Shown here: positions 14,471 to 24,018 of the stretch, in pieces | Numbering within the stretch: position 1 is the first letter of the stretch | How the letters are laid out: each line of letters opens with the position of its first letter | Source of the DNA: Bacteroidales bacterium | GTDB lineage: Bacteria; Bacteroidota; Bacteroidia; Bacteroidales; UBA932 | DNA: 54,338 nucleotides | NCBI GenBank assembly: GCA_004554455.1 | Contig: SFMG01000023.1 | Span: forward strand, 1-54,338 | Direction: 5' to 3' | Made by a program: the position numbers and the translations under genes | Notes under the pieces: model-generated | Told to the model about the DNA's origin: nothing | Database searches by the model: none | What the model saw: only the letters and a program-made list of their open reading frames with translations

Positions 14471-16123
14471 CTACTTCTGATGCTCGAGCTGGAGGGTCTT
14501 GGTGCTGAGGTCGCAGACCTCGGAAGGACCCCAGTACTGGATTGGACCAGGATAGATGTAGGAAGTGGTCCTTGCCCATTCCTCGCGGTGAGCGGCAAAA
14601 TACTTGAACGGAGCACCGTCGAGCTCGACGAGGGCCTTGCGGATAACAGGCTTCATGGCACCGTTCCTGCGCTCCATATTCATCATCATAGTGATAGGCA
14701 CACCGCCGGCGATCCACTCAGCTGCAGGGGCTGTGGTGTTACTGATTACGGACATATAGCCGGTCTTGCCATTCGCAATGAGGCGGGATGCATTGTAACC
14801 CAGTGAATAGCAGTAGTCTGCGTCGTAATTGGAAGGAGCGGCGCAGCGGCCCTCATAGCCGAAGAAATGATGCTGTGCGGAGAACTTGCCAACGAACTTG
14901 CCCTCCTTCTTCCAGGCGGCGAGTCTGGTGGCAACCATACGGCTGAGGAGCTTCTCGGTCTCGATGAGAGACACCTGGACGTTGCCGTGAGGGTCACGAT
15001 CGAGGCAGAGCTGACGGGCCACATCCTCCGGGAGAGACTCGAGGATGGCCAGGTTCTCAGGAAGGATATTGGACTTCACGAAAGAAATCTGCTCCTCTGC
15101 GGAAGCGAAAGCACGGCTCTCGCCGGTAGCAGGGTCGGTAAGCACCTCATTGAGCTCCTTGATAAGCTTCTTGATGGCAGGGATGAACTCGATAAGACCC
15201 TCAGGAATGAGGCAGGTACCGAAGTTGTTGCCATCGGCAGCACGCTTTGCAACGATCTCTGCGATGTAGTTCACAACATCGTCAAGACTCATCTCCTTCT
15301 GCTCGACCTCCTCGGAAACGAGGCAGATGTTAGGCTGGGTCTCGAGGGCGCACTCCAGGGCAATGTGGGATGCGCTGCGGCCCATGAGCTTGATGAAGTG
15401 CCAGTACTTGCGTGCGGAATTGCAGTCACGCTGAATATTGCCTATGAGTTCAGAATAGGTCTTGCAGGCGGTGTCGAAACCGAAGGAAGTCTCGATCTGC
15501 TCATTCTTGAGGTCACCATCGATGGTCTTAGGGCAGCCGATGACCTGAACGCCGTAATTCTTGGCGGCATAATACTCTGCGAGCACGCAGGCATTGGTGT
15601 TGGAATCATCGCCACCGATAATCACGAGAGCCTTTACGTCGAGCTCGCGGAGAATCTCGATGCCCTTCTCGAACTGCTCTTCCTTCTCGAGTTTGGTACG
15701 GCCGGAACCGATGATGTCGAAACCGCCGGTGTTGCGGTACTCATCCATAAGCTCAGGGGTGATCTCGATGTACTTGTGATCGACGAGACCGCCCGGGCCC
15801 ATAAGGAAGCCGTAGAGCTTGTTCTCAGGATTGATGGACTTTACACCGTCGAAGAGACCGGAAATGACATTGTGTCCGCCAGGAGCCTGTCCGCCGGAAA
15901 GAATGATTCCCACGTTGAACCTGTCATTGCAGGCAGCCTCGCCCTTCACGAATTCCACTACAGGCATTCCGTAGGTGTTCGGAAAGAGAGCCTTGATCTC
16001 GGCCTGGTCGCCGACAGACTGGGTCGCAGCACCCTCGACGGCCTTTACCGGTCCTTTGAGTGCGTTAGGAAGCTTTGGCTGATATGCAGCGCGCGCTACC
16101 TGAAGATTTGATTTTGTACTCAT
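14471..16123 (-). CDS. pfp: Pyrophosphate--fructose 6-phosphate 1-phosphotransferase
   Basis: 550 residues, the length of the long PPi-dependent phosphofructokinase group. It reversibly phosphorylates fructose 6-phosphate with pyrophosphate, in glycolysis or gluconeogenesis in the cytoplasm. Diagnostic motifs: ILSGGQAPGGHN (GGxAPG phosphate loop), GGDDSNTN, where Asp in place of Gly marks PPi rather than ATP use, and the catalytic PKTIDGDL. MGRSASHIALECALETQPN further supports the family. Monocistronic: its promoter box is at 16166-16173, the terminator at 14342-14370, and pheA diverges upstream. Confidence 0.96.
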   Translation of the reverse strand: MSTKSNLQVARAAYQPKLPNALKGPVKAVEGAATQSVGDQAEIKALFPNTYGMPVVEFVKGEAACNDRFNVGIILSGGQAPGGHNVISGLFDGVKSINPENKLYGFLMGPGGLVDHKYIEITPELMDEYRNTGGFDIIGSGRTKLEKEEQFEKGIEILRELDVKALVIIGGDDSNTNACVLAEYYAAKNYGVQVIGCPKTIDGDLKNEQIETSFGFDTACKTYSELIGNIQRDCNSARKYWHFIKLMGRSASHIALECALETQPNICLVSEEVEQKEMSLDDVVNYIAEIVAKRAADGNNFGTCLIPEGLIEFIPAIKKLIKELNEVLTDPATGESRAFASAEEQISFVKSNILPENLAILESLPEDVARQLCLDRDPHGNVQVSLIETEKLLSRMVATRLAAWKKEGKFVGKFSAQHHFFGYEGRCAAPSNYDADYCYSLGYNASRLIANGKTGYMSVISNTTAPAAEWIAGGVPITMMMNMERRNGAMKPVIRKALVELDGAPFKYFAAHREEWARTTSYIYPGPIQYWGPSEVCDLSTKTLQLEHQK

Positions 16124-16165
16124 ATTTTATCTGTGTATATGTTTCTTCCTATATCCAAGGGCGCG

Positions 16166-16173
16166 CAAATTTA
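16166..16173 (-). promoter_or_regulatory. Candidate -7 box of pfp
   Basis: The minus strand reads TAAATTTG, an exact TAnnTTTG match, 42 bases before the ATG at 16123. It overlaps the upstream block of the divergent pheA promoter. Confidence 0.45.
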
Positions 16174-16203
16174 GCAATCTTTGGCAAAAAATGAGTAAAT
16201 TTG
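16170..16203 (+). promoter_or_regulatory. Candidate pheA promoter
   Basis: TAAATTTG at 16196-16203 ends 19 bases before the ATG. The block TTTAGCAATCTT (16170-16181) precedes it by 14 bases, as at rarA. A canonical TTG at -33 is not evident. Confidence 0.5.
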
Positions 16204-16222
16204 GCGGATTAAACGAACAAAT

Positions 16223-17056
16223 ATGAAGAGAAAAGTAGCAATTCAGGGAGTCGAAGGCAGTTTCCACGAAGAGGCCGTGCGCTCCTTCTATGCTGATTTT
16301 CAGATTATCCCCTGTCACACTTTCGAGCAGATCTACAAGGAAATGGAAAGCGGAAGGGCGGATGCAGCCGTGATGGCGATTGAGAACACCACTTCCGGAG
16401 GACTGATTCCCAACTATGAACTGCTACGCAAATACGGCCGCAAAATCAAGGGCGAAGTCTATTTGAGCATCAGTCAGAACCTTATGGCTCTCCCAGGCCA
16501 GAGAATAGAAGACATCAAGGAGGTCAGGACCCATTTCATGGCCATAAACCAGACCCTCGACTTCTTCTCGCAATATCCCCATATAGAACTGAAAGAATCC
16601 GAGAACACCGCGACGAGCGCCGCCGAGATAGCCGAAAAGGGCCTGAAAGGGGTTGCCGCCGTCGCCTCACGCTGCGCAGCGGAACGCTATGGACTGGAGA
16701 TACTCGCCGAGGGCATTGAGACCTACAAGCAGAACTTCACCCGCTTCCTGCTTATGGACGATAGAATAGAGATTCCTCAGGAGGAAAGGAACAAGGCCTC
16801 GCTCTGCTTCACCCTCCCCCACAAGACAGGCTCACTGGCACACATACTCGCCTTCCTTTCCTTCTATGAAATGAACCTTACCCGCATCCAGTCCCTGCCG
16901 ATACCCGGCAAGAGCTGGCAGTACTTCTTCTATATAGACATCACCTTCGAATCATATCAGCGCTACACCCAGGCCATATCTGCGGTAAGGCCACTTATCG
17001 ATGACCTTCAGATTCTTGGAGAATACAGGTCAGGTGCTGATATTCACGTGTTTTAA
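16223..17056 (+). CDS. pheA: Prephenate dehydratase
   Basis: 277 residues. It converts prephenate to phenylpyruvate in phenylalanine biosynthesis; there is no fused chorismate mutase. The catalytic domain starts KVAIQGVEGSFHEEAV and carries AAVMAIENTTSGG and the Thr-Arg-Phe motif NFTRFLL. A C-terminal ACT domain (LPHKTGSLAHILAFL) would bind phenylalanine; its usual ESRP motif reads QSLP here, which I recall as common in Bacteroidales homologues, so feedback control may differ. punA follows after 10 bases, suggesting one transcript. Confidence 0.95.
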   Translation: MKRKVAIQGVEGSFHEEAVRSFYADFQIIPCHTFEQIYKEMESGRADAAVMAIENTTSGGLIPNYELLRKYGRKIKGEVYLSISQNLMALPGQRIEDIKEVRTHFMAINQTLDFFSQYPHIELKESENTATSAAEIAEKGLKGVAAVASRCAAERYGLEILAEGIETYKQNFTRFLLMDDRIEIPQEERNKASLCFTLPHKTGSLAHILAFLSFYEMNLTRIQSLPIPGKSWQYFFYIDITFESYQRYTQAISAVRPLIDDLQILGEYRSGADIHVF

Positions 17057-17066
17057 CATAAAAGTT

Positions 17067-17891
17067 ATGGACCAGAGAGAGATACGTATCAACGAAGCGG
17101 CGACATTCGTAAGGAATGCGATGGGCGCTCGCAAGCCGGAACTCGGCATAATCCTGGGCAGCGGCCTCGGAAACATAGCGGAGCAGATAAGCGACGCTGC
17201 TGTCATCCCTTACACCGACATTCCGGGCTTTCCACAGGCGACAGCCATAGGCCACAAAGGCAATTTCATCATAGGCAGACTGGCTGGAAAGGAGGTCATT
17301 GCGATGCAGGGCCGCTTCCACTACTATGAGGGCTACCCGATGGACACGGTCACTCTCCCGGTCAGGGTGATGAGCCGGCTCGGCGTTGGCACTCTTTTCG
17401 TCTCGAATGCGGCCGGAGGTATGATGGAGGGCTTCAAGGTCGGAGACCTTATGATAATAAACGACCACATCAACCTCATCCCGAACCCGCTCATAGGCCC
17501 GAATCTGGACTCTTTCGGAGAGCGTTTCCCGGATATGACCAGGCCTTACGACCCTGAACTCATCGCCCTGGCGGAGAAAAAGGCCGGGGAATTGGGAATC
17601 AAGCTTTACAAAGGCGTATATCTCTCTGTCACAGGACCTTGCTACGAGACCGTGGCCGAGTACCGCTGGTTCAAGGCGGCCGGTGCCGACGCAGTGGGAA
17701 TGAGTACCACCCCTGAAGTCATTGTCGCCCGTCACTGCGGAATGAGGGTTTTCGGAATGTCCGTCATCACCGATGTCTTCGTTGACAATGGCGAGCACAA
17801 GGGCACCGACGGCGACGAGGTCGTGATAGCCGCTCAGAGGGCATCCGAGAAGATGACCGCGATTTTCAAGGGCGTCATAGAATCCCTATAG
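17067..17891 (+). CDS. punA: Purine nucleoside phosphorylase (inosine/guanosine type)
   Basis: 274 residues of the trimeric PNP family, which phosphorolyses inosine and guanosine to base and ribose 1-phosphate in purine salvage. Visible signatures: GIILGSGLGNIAEQI, MQGRFHYYEGYPMDTVTLPVR, LFVSNAAGGM, the purine-binding GPCYETVAEYRWFKAAGADAVGMSTTPE (split across the active site), and the late Asn in SVITDVFVDN. The start at 17067 (MDQREIRIN) follows pheA by 10 bases; the frame is open further upstream but that lies inside pheA. The end of the gene, including the stop codon, is triplicated in tandem. Confidence 0.95.
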   Translation: MDQREIRINEAATFVRNAMGARKPELGIILGSGLGNIAEQISDAAVIPYTDIPGFPQATAIGHKGNFIIGRLAGKEVIAMQGRFHYYEGYPMDTVTLPVRVMSRLGVGTLFVSNAAGGMMEGFKVGDLMIINDHINLIPNPLIGPNLDSFGERFPDMTRPYDPELIALAEKKAGELGIKLYKGVYLSVTGPCYETVAEYRWFKAAGADAVGMSTTPEVIVARHCGMRVFGMSVITDVFVDNGEHKGTDGDEVVIAAQRASEKMTAIFKGVIESL

Positions 17892-17936
17892 TTTGTCATA
17901 GGATCCTTATAGGACATCATAGAATCCTTACAATCA
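17874..17936. repeat. Three-copy 21-bp tandem repeat across the punA stop codon
   Basis: Units 17874-17894, 17895-17915 and 17916-17936 all carry CATAG(A/G)ATCC. The first contains the last codons and the TAG stop. The period is seven codons, so copy 2 repeats a Ser-Leu-stop in the same frame. Confidence 0.85.
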
Positions 17937-17957
17937 ATAACATAGGTTTACAGTCAG

Positions 17958-19751
17958 ATGGTTACAATCATTGCCGAGAAGCCTTCGGTGGGACGGGACC
18001 TGGCCCGTATCGTGGGCGCGCAAGTGAGGTGTGAGGGATATATGGCCGGCAATGGATATGCCGTAACCTGGGCCTTCGGTCACCTGGTGGAGATATTCGC
18101 TCCGGAGTCGGATGTCCCTTGGATGATAGACACGCTACCCATATTGCCGGAAAACTTCTACCTCCGGGTGGGACAGAGCGAAGGCAAGGACGGCCGCAAG
18201 GCAGACGACAGCGGCTACGCGCACCAGCTTTCGGTAATACGCAAACTGATCGACGAATCCGACTATGTCATAAATGCAGGCGATGCCGGCCGCGAAGGAG
18301 AACTTATTCAAAGATATATATATGCCTACGTAGGCTGCAGCAAGCCGGTAAAGCGTCTGTGGATATCTTCGCTGACCGACAATGCGATACGCGAAGGACT
18401 GGCGGCGCTTATGCCTTCTTCCGACTTCGACGGCCTCTACTACGCAGGAAAGGCGAGAAACGAGGCCGACTGGCTGGTGGGCATCAACGCCACGCGCGCG
18501 CTGACCATAGCCTCGGGAGGCAGGAAGCTGCTCTCGCTCGGCCGTGTGCAGACGCCGACGCTGGGAATGGTGTGCCGCCGCTTCTACGAGAACCGCGATT
18601 TCGTGCCACAGACCTTCTGGAACCTGAAAGTGGCGGCGCGCAAGGACGGCACGGTCTTCACGGCTACGGCAAAGGAGCGCTACTACGACTGCGAGAAGCT
18701 AAACACGGATATGCAGAAGGTCGCAGCCTGTGGCAAACTGGTCGTGACGAAGATGGAGAAGAAGGCGAAATCGCTGCAACCGCCTTATCTTCACGACCTT
18801 ACCTCGCTGCAGAAAGAGGCAAACCGCAAATACAACATATCCGCCCAGGAATGTCTGGACACGGCCCAGGCCCTTTACGAGAAGAAGCTGCTCACCTATC
18901 CGAGGACGGGATCGCGCTTCATTCCGGACGACGTGTTCGCAAAGCTTCCGGCTCTGATAGAGCTGCAGCAGGCAAATGCGCGCTTCAGGGATCAGGCCAG
19001 GAATCTCGTCGGCGTAAAACTCAACCGCCACAGCGTGGACAAGACCAAGGTGACCGACCACCACGCCCTGCTGCCCACCGAAATCCTGGCCACAGCTCTG
19101 AATGAAAGGGAGCAGAAGATATATGACCTGGTGGTGGCGAGAATGCTGGAAGCCGTTTCCCCTAAATGCGATATGCTCTCCACCTCGGTGGAATTCGACT
19201 CCGATGGAGTCTGCTTCTGCAGCAAGGGCAATGTAGTGCTGAATCCAGGATGGAAAGCCATACTCAGGGAGAAGGAGAATGACGAAGAGGCCCAGACCCT
19301 GCCGGAATTCGCCAAGGGCGATGTGATCAAGATATTGAAAATCAAGCCATTCGAAGGCAAGACCAAGCCCAAGCCCCTGCACACGGAGGCCTCCCTGCTG
19401 GAGGCGATGGAACACGCGGGCAAGGAAGTGGACGAGGAGTCGCTGAAGGAAGCCCTCAAGGATGTGGGCATAGGCACACCGGCTACGAGGGCCTCTGAAA
19501 TAGAAACCCTGCTCCGCCGCGGCTATATGGTCAAGCAGGGCAAGTCCCTGGTTCCTACCGAACTGGGGTTGAACATCTACGAAAAAGTCAAGAACAGCTA
19601 TATATCAGACGTGCGCCTGACCGCAAAATGGGAACAGGCGCTCGCCGATATCGTGGACGGGAAGACCTCCCCTCTTGCCTTCGACCGTTCCATACGTCGT
19701 TTCACCGTAGCTCTTACCGACGAACTTCTCGGTCGCAGCAGCTCTCACTGA
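17958..19751 (+). CDS. topB: DNA topoisomerase III
   Basis: 597 residues. A type IA topoisomerase that decatenates and relaxes negatively supercoiled DNA. The Toprim domain starts TIIAEKPSVGRDLARI and contains the acidic NAGDAGREGELIQRY. The active-site Tyr lies in LLTYPRTGSRFIPDD. No C-terminal zinc ribbons are present, as is usual for TopB. The start ATG at 17958 directly opens the Toprim strand. It is spaced 66 bases from punA, with the punA tandem repeats in between. Its own 3' end is duplicated past the stop. It converges on lpdA with 25 bases between stops. Confidence 0.95.
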   Translation: MVTIIAEKPSVGRDLARIVGAQVRCEGYMAGNGYAVTWAFGHLVEIFAPESDVPWMIDTLPILPENFYLRVGQSEGKDGRKADDSGYAHQLSVIRKLIDESDYVINAGDAGREGELIQRYIYAYVGCSKPVKRLWISSLTDNAIREGLAALMPSSDFDGLYYAGKARNEADWLVGINATRALTIASGGRKLLSLGRVQTPTLGMVCRRFYENRDFVPQTFWNLKVAARKDGTVFTATAKERYYDCEKLNTDMQKVAACGKLVVTKMEKKAKSLQPPYLHDLTSLQKEANRKYNISAQECLDTAQALYEKKLLTYPRTGSRFIPDDVFAKLPALIELQQANARFRDQARNLVGVKLNRHSVDKTKVTDHHALLPTEILATALNEREQKIYDLVVARMLEAVSPKCDMLSTSVEFDSDGVCFCSKGNVVLNPGWKAILREKENDEEAQTLPEFAKGDVIKILKIKPFEGKTKPKPLHTEASLLEAMEHAGKEVDEESLKEALKDVGIGTPATRASEIETLLRRGYMVKQGKSLVPTELGLNIYEKVKNSYISDVRLTAKWEQALADIVDGKTSPLAFDRSIRRFTVALTDELLGRSSSH

Positions 19752-19774
19752 CGGACTTCTCGGTCGCAGCAGCT
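19721..19774. repeat. Two-copy duplication across the topB stop codon
   Basis: A 23-base segment ending CGGTCGCAGCAGCT occurs at 19721-19743 inside topB and again at 19752-19774 after the stop, with one mismatch and a 31-base period. The second copy runs up to the lpdA stop codon. Confidence 0.8.
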
Positions 19775-19776
19775 TA

Positions 19777-21177
19777 CTACTCGGCAGCCATCAGTACTTC
19801 CGCAAGGGTAGGATGGGCGTGGATGAGACTGTGCAACTCGCCGAGGCCGGCGTGGCATTTCATCAGGGCGGCAATCTCGTGAACGAGGTCCGAAGCGTGG
19901 GCACCGAAGAGGTGGCAGCCCAGTATCTCGCCGCTTTCCGCATCCGAGACAATCTTGCACCAGCCCTCGCTCTCGCCAAGACTAAGTGCCTTGCCGTTCG
20001 AGCGGTACTGGCTCTTGCTGCAGCGTACGGCCCTGCCGGCGAGCTTGCACTCGTCTTCGCTCAGACCGACGGTGGCAGCTTCAGGAAGGGTGAAAACGGC
20101 TGCAGGTATGATGCCGAAGTCTATACCGTCGTCCGCATCTTCCCCGAGTATGCTGTTCAGAGCCCTCTTGCCCTCGAAGCTGGCGACGTGGGCAAGCATC
20201 ATTTTGCCCCTCACATCCCCTATGGCATAAATGTCAGGATTGCTGGTGCGCATACACCCGTCCGTGACTATGCCCTTCGGACCGTATTCCACCCCAACGG
20301 CTTCCAGGTTCAGGGAGTCCACCCTCGGACGGCGTCCCACAGCCATCAGCACCTTGTCGGCCTCTATGCTGCATTCCTTGTCCTTCTTGAGGTAGTTCAC
20401 CCTGAGACTGCCGTCCTCTCCGGCGCCAATGGACTGCACTGCCGCCGAGGTTTCAATGCTTATGCCTTTCTTGCCCAGCTGCTGCTTGAGCCGCTTGGCA
20501 AGGTCGGTGTCGAAACGAGGCAATATATCCCTGCAGTATTCGACCACTGCGACTTCGGAACCGAAGCTGCGGAAGATGGAGGCGAATTCAAGGCCTATCA
20601 CACCGGCTCCGATTATGCAGAGACGGCGAGGTATCTCCCTGATATCCAGCAGTTCGCTTGAGTTCAGCACTCCCGGCAAATCCTTTCCTTCGACAGGCAG
20701 CGTCGCAGGCGTCGAGCCGCTTGCGATTATGGCCTTGTCGGCGCATATCTCTTCGCACTCCCCTTCCGCTCCGCAGACCGTCACGCATACGCCCTTTTCG
20801 GCCGCCTTGAAGGACGCGTGTCCCCGGACCAGGCGTATGAGTTTGTTCTTCAGCAGGAACTCTATGCCGGCGCGGAGCTGTGCCGTCACCGCCTCCTTCC
20901 TCTCCATTGCCTTTTCAAGGTCTATGGACGGCGCAACGGCACCGTCTGCTGCGTCGATGCCTGGCGTTCCGGCGCTGATGCCGAACTCGGCGGCACGGCG
21001 CATTTCTTCGAGCAGCGAGGCGCTCTTCCACAGTGTCTTGGTCGGGATGCAACCCTCGTTCAGGCAGGTCCCTCCGACGGGCCCTTCGCTCACGAGAGTC
21101 ACCTCTATTCCCTTTTTAGCGGCCTCGACGGCTGTTTCGTAGCCGCCGGGGCCTGCTCCTATTATTATAATGTGCAT
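19777..21177 (-). CDS. lpdA: Dihydrolipoyl dehydrogenase (E3 / L-protein)
   Basis: 466 residues. An FAD-dependent disulfide oxidoreductase that reoxidises dihydrolipoyl groups with NAD+. FAD site IIIIGAGPGGYETAVEA, redox-active pair GGTCLNEGCIPTKTL, NAD site CIIGAGVIGLEFASI, second FAD motif DIYAIGDVRGKMMLAHVA, and the C-terminal catalytic His-Glu in IHAHPTLAE. It is the last gene of the glycine cleavage operon, 13 bases after gcvPB, so its main partner is probably GcvH. It may also serve 2-oxoacid dehydrogenases. Confidence 0.96.
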   Translation of the reverse strand: MHIIIIGAGPGGYETAVEAAKKGIEVTLVSEGPVGGTCLNEGCIPTKTLWKSASLLEEMRRAAEFGISAGTPGIDAADGAVAPSIDLEKAMERKEAVTAQLRAGIEFLLKNKLIRLVRGHASFKAAEKGVCVTVCGAEGECEEICADKAIIASGSTPATLPVEGKDLPGVLNSSELLDIREIPRRLCIIGAGVIGLEFASIFRSFGSEVAVVEYCRDILPRFDTDLAKRLKQQLGKKGISIETSAAVQSIGAGEDGSLRVNYLKKDKECSIEADKVLMAVGRRPRVDSLNLEAVGVEYGPKGIVTDGCMRTSNPDIYAIGDVRGKMMLAHVASFEGKRALNSILGEDADDGIDFGIIPAAVFTLPEAATVGLSEDECKLAGRAVRCSKSQYRSNGKALSLGESEGWCKIVSDAESGEILGCHLFGAHASDLVHEIAALMKCHAGLGELHSLIHAHPTLAEVLMAAE

Positions 21178-21190
21178 AGTATCAATATAT

Positions 21191-22681
21191 TCAGGCCTGC
21201 GTCGCTTCCCAGCGCAGTATAGGCTGGCGGGCAGCGGTGGTTTCGTCAGGACGGCTGACCGGAGTGTTGTGCGGGGCCGACTTCAGCAGCATAGGGTCCT
21301 CGGCTGCCTCAGCTGCAATCTTCTTCATCACCGCGATGAATGCGTCTATGCTTTCCTTCGACTCGGTCTCGGTCGGTTCGATCATTATGGACTGATGGAA
21401 GAGCAGAGGGAAGTAGATTGTAGGCGCGTGGTAGCCGTAGTCGAGCAGACGCTTTGCCACGTCGAGCGTTGTCGCGCCCGGACGCGTCTCGTTGCCGTCT
21501 GCATCCTTTCTGGAGCCGTCGTCGATAAGTCCGTCGAAGACGAATTCGTGCTTGCATATACTGTCTATAGGCAGTTTGTAGCAGTCGCGTAGTTCCTCTT
21601 TGATATAATTTGCGTTCAGGGTAGCCAGCTTTCCGGCGAGCAGCAGATTGCGGCGTCCGAGCGAGAGTATATATGAATATGCCCTCAATATGATGCCGAA
21701 GTTGCCCATAAACGCCGATACGCGGCCGGCGGAGCTGTCTTTTTCGCTTTCGATGCGGAAGCGGCCGTCCGCCTCGCGGATTACGCGCGGACGAGGCAGG
21801 CAGTCTGCAAGCCGTGCCGCAACTCCGATCGGACCCGAACCCGGACCGCCGCCACCGTGAGGGGTGGAGAAGGTCTTGTGCAGGTTGAGATGCATAATGT
21901 CGAAGCCCATATCGCCAGGCCTTACCACTCCGAGCAGAGGGTTCATATTCGCTCCGTCGTAGTAGAGCAGGCCGCCGCAGCCGTGCACGAGAGCGGCAAT
22001 CTCCTTGATCTCCTTCTCGAAGAGGCCCAGGGTGTTCGGGTTGGTCATCATTATGCCTGCTATGTCATTGCCCAGCAATGGTTTGAGGTCTTCTACATCA
22101 ACCAGTCCGTCAGGTCTAGACTTGACCACCACCACCTCCAGGCCGCAGACTGCCGCACTGGCCGGATTGGTACCGTGGGCACTGTCCGGGACTATCACCT
22201 TGGTCCTGGCGGAATCCCCGCGCAGCTCGTGGTAGCGCCTCATCGTCATCAGGCCGCTGAGCTCGCCGTGGGCACCTGCGCAAGGGTTGAAACTGAAGGC
22301 GGCCATCCCGGTAATGGCGGAGAGGGCCTTCTCCATATTCCAATATACCTCCAGGGCACCCTGCACGCTGCTTTCAGGCTGCAGCGGATGGAGGGAGCAG
22401 AAGGCCGGCATGGCTGCGATTTCCTCGTTTATCTTCGGGTTGTACTTCATCGTGCAGCTGCCGAGCGGGTAGAAGCCGCTGTCCACGCCGAAGTTCATCT
22501 GCGAGAGATTGGTGTAGTGTCTGACCACCTCGCATTCGGACACTTCCGGCAGGCCCGCAGGACTTTTCCTGGAAAGCTGCTCAGGCAGGTCCAATTCCAC
22601 GCCCTTCCAGGCGTCCGGAAGGGAATATCCGCATCTCCCCTCTTTCGAGAGCTCGAATATCAGTTTGTCGTAGTATTTCAT
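21191..22681 (-). CDS. gcvPB: Glycine dehydrogenase (decarboxylating) subunit 2
   Basis: 496 residues, the pyridoxal-phosphate-binding half of the split P-protein. With GcvPA it decarboxylates glycine and loads the aminomethyl group onto the lipoyl arm of GcvH. The PLP lysine is in HLNLHKTFSTPHGGGGPG; other P-protein signatures are YPLGSCTMKYNPK and PDSAHGTNPASA. The C-terminal extension after about residue 470 is low in conservation. It overlaps gcvPA by the ATGA tetranucleotide at 22678-22681, indicating translational coupling of the two subunits. Confidence 0.96.
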   Translation of the reverse strand: MKYYDKLIFELSKEGRCGYSLPDAWKGVELDLPEQLSRKSPAGLPEVSECEVVRHYTNLSQMNFGVDSGFYPLGSCTMKYNPKINEEIAAMPAFCSLHPLQPESSVQGALEVYWNMEKALSAITGMAAFSFNPCAGAHGELSGLMTMRRYHELRGDSARTKVIVPDSAHGTNPASAAVCGLEVVVVKSRPDGLVDVEDLKPLLGNDIAGIMMTNPNTLGLFEKEIKEIAALVHGCGGLLYYDGANMNPLLGVVRPGDMGFDIMHLNLHKTFSTPHGGGGPGSGPIGVAARLADCLPRPRVIREADGRFRIESEKDSSAGRVSAFMGNFGIILRAYSYILSLGRRNLLLAGKLATLNANYIKEELRDCYKLPIDSICKHEFVFDGLIDDGSRKDADGNETRPGATTLDVAKRLLDYGYHAPTIYFPLLFHQSIMIEPTETESKESIDAFIAVMKKIAAEAAEDPMLLKSAPHNTPVSRPDETTAARQPILRWEATQA

Positions 22682-24009
22682 AACTCTGCCTCCTTCAATG
22701 AATTAACCAATGCGTCAATCTCTTCTTTCCCGTGTTTCTCGGTCACGCAGAAGCTCACGAGACCCTCTTCGGTCTCAAGTGCCGCAAAGAAGCCGGCATC
22801 GAGCAGTACCTGCTGCAGGCGGGCTGCAGGGACCTTGCTCCTGAGTACGAATTCCTTGAGGAAAGGCTTGTCGAAGACCTCCTCGAAGAGGCCGCTTTCG
22901 AGCAGTCTGTCGTGGAGGTAATGGGCTCCGGCGCTGGAAAGACGGTTCACTTCCTTCATTCCTTCCGGCCCCATAAGCGAGAGGTATATGGTCACATAGA
23001 GCGCCATAAGGCTCTGGTTGGAGCAGATGTTGCTGGTGGCCTTCTCCCTGCGTATGTGCTGCTCCCTGGCCTGGAGTGTAAGCACGAAGCAGCGGCGGCC
23101 GTCGTGATCCAGGGTCTGGCCCACGATGCGGCCCGGCATTTTGCGCACATAGTCCTTGCGGCAGGCCATAAAGCCCACGTAAGGGCCGCCGAAGCAGAGC
23201 GGAATGCCCAGGGTCTGGCCGTCACCCACCGCGATGTCGAAGTCCCATTCGCCCGGAGTCCTGACGACAGCTAGGGCGGAAGGGTCGCAATAGGCCACTG
23301 CGAGCGCCTTTTGGCCGTGGATGGCCTCCGCAAAGCCGCTGAAGTCCTCCACTATGCCGAAACGGTTCACCGAAGGCAGCAGCACTCCGGCGACGTCGTC
23401 CTTTTCGAGCTCGGCCTTCAGGGCGTCGAGCGAAGTCTGTCCGCCGCAATGGGCTATATATCCAAGCTCCACGCCGTGATAGTGGGCGTAGGTGGCCACG
23501 ACTTCGCGCACGTTAGGCAGCAGGGTCTCGGAAAGCAGGAAGCGCGTCTTCTTCTTTGTGCTGGCCAGGGCCATGAACATCGCTTCCGCGGCGGCAGTCG
23601 GGCCGTCGTACATAGACGCGTTGGCTACGTCCATTCCGCTCAGCGAGCATATAAGACTCTGGAATTCAAATATATATCTCAGAGTTCCCTGAGATATCTC
23701 CGCCTGGTACGGCGTATAGGCCGTCGAAAATTCCGAGCGGCTGCAGAGGTACTGGGCGACGGATGGCGAATAGTGGTCGCAGGCTCCGGCGCCGGCAAAG
23801 ATTTTCAACGGCAGGTTCTTTGAGGCGAGAGCGGCGAAGAACTCGCGTATCTCCTGCTCGCTTTTCGGTTCCGGCAGCTCGAAATTGCCGTCGTGTACGT
23901 ATTCGGCAGGCACATCGGCGTAGAGCGCGTCAAGCGATGCGACTCCGATGCGGTCCAGCATCACCCTTATGTCTTCAGGGGTGTGCGGGAAATATGAAAA
24001 GGCAGCCAT
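22678..24009 (-). CDS. gcvPA: Glycine dehydrogenase (decarboxylating) subunit 1
   Basis: 443 residues, the N-terminal half of the split P-protein; it has the aminotransferase-like fold but not the PLP lysine. It begins with the family start FSYFPHTPEDIRVMLDRIG and contains IPYQAE-like YTPYQAEISQGTLRYIFEFQ, MDVANASMYDGPTA and LGIPLCFGGPYVGFMA. It lies 9 bases after gcvH and overlaps gcvPB by 4 bases. The split P-protein is usual in Bacteroidota and many other bacteria. Confidence 0.95.
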   Translation of the reverse strand: MAAFSYFPHTPEDIRVMLDRIGVASLDALYADVPAEYVHDGNFELPEPKSEQEIREFFAALASKNLPLKIFAGAGACDHYSPSVAQYLCSRSEFSTAYTPYQAEISQGTLRYIFEFQSLICSLSGMDVANASMYDGPTAAAEAMFMALASTKKKTRFLLSETLLPNVREVVATYAHYHGVELGYIAHCGGQTSLDALKAELEKDDVAGVLLPSVNRFGIVEDFSGFAEAIHGQKALAVAYCDPSALAVVRTPGEWDFDIAVGDGQTLGIPLCFGGPYVGFMACRKDYVRKMPGRIVGQTLDHDGRRCFVLTLQAREQHIRREKATSNICSNQSLMALYVTIYLSLMGPEGMKEVNRLSSAGAHYLHDRLLESGLFEEVFDKPFLKEFVLRSKVPAARLQQVLLDAGFFAALETEEGLVSFCVTEKHGKEEIDALVNSLKEAEL

Positions 24010-24018
24010 AAGAGCTTG

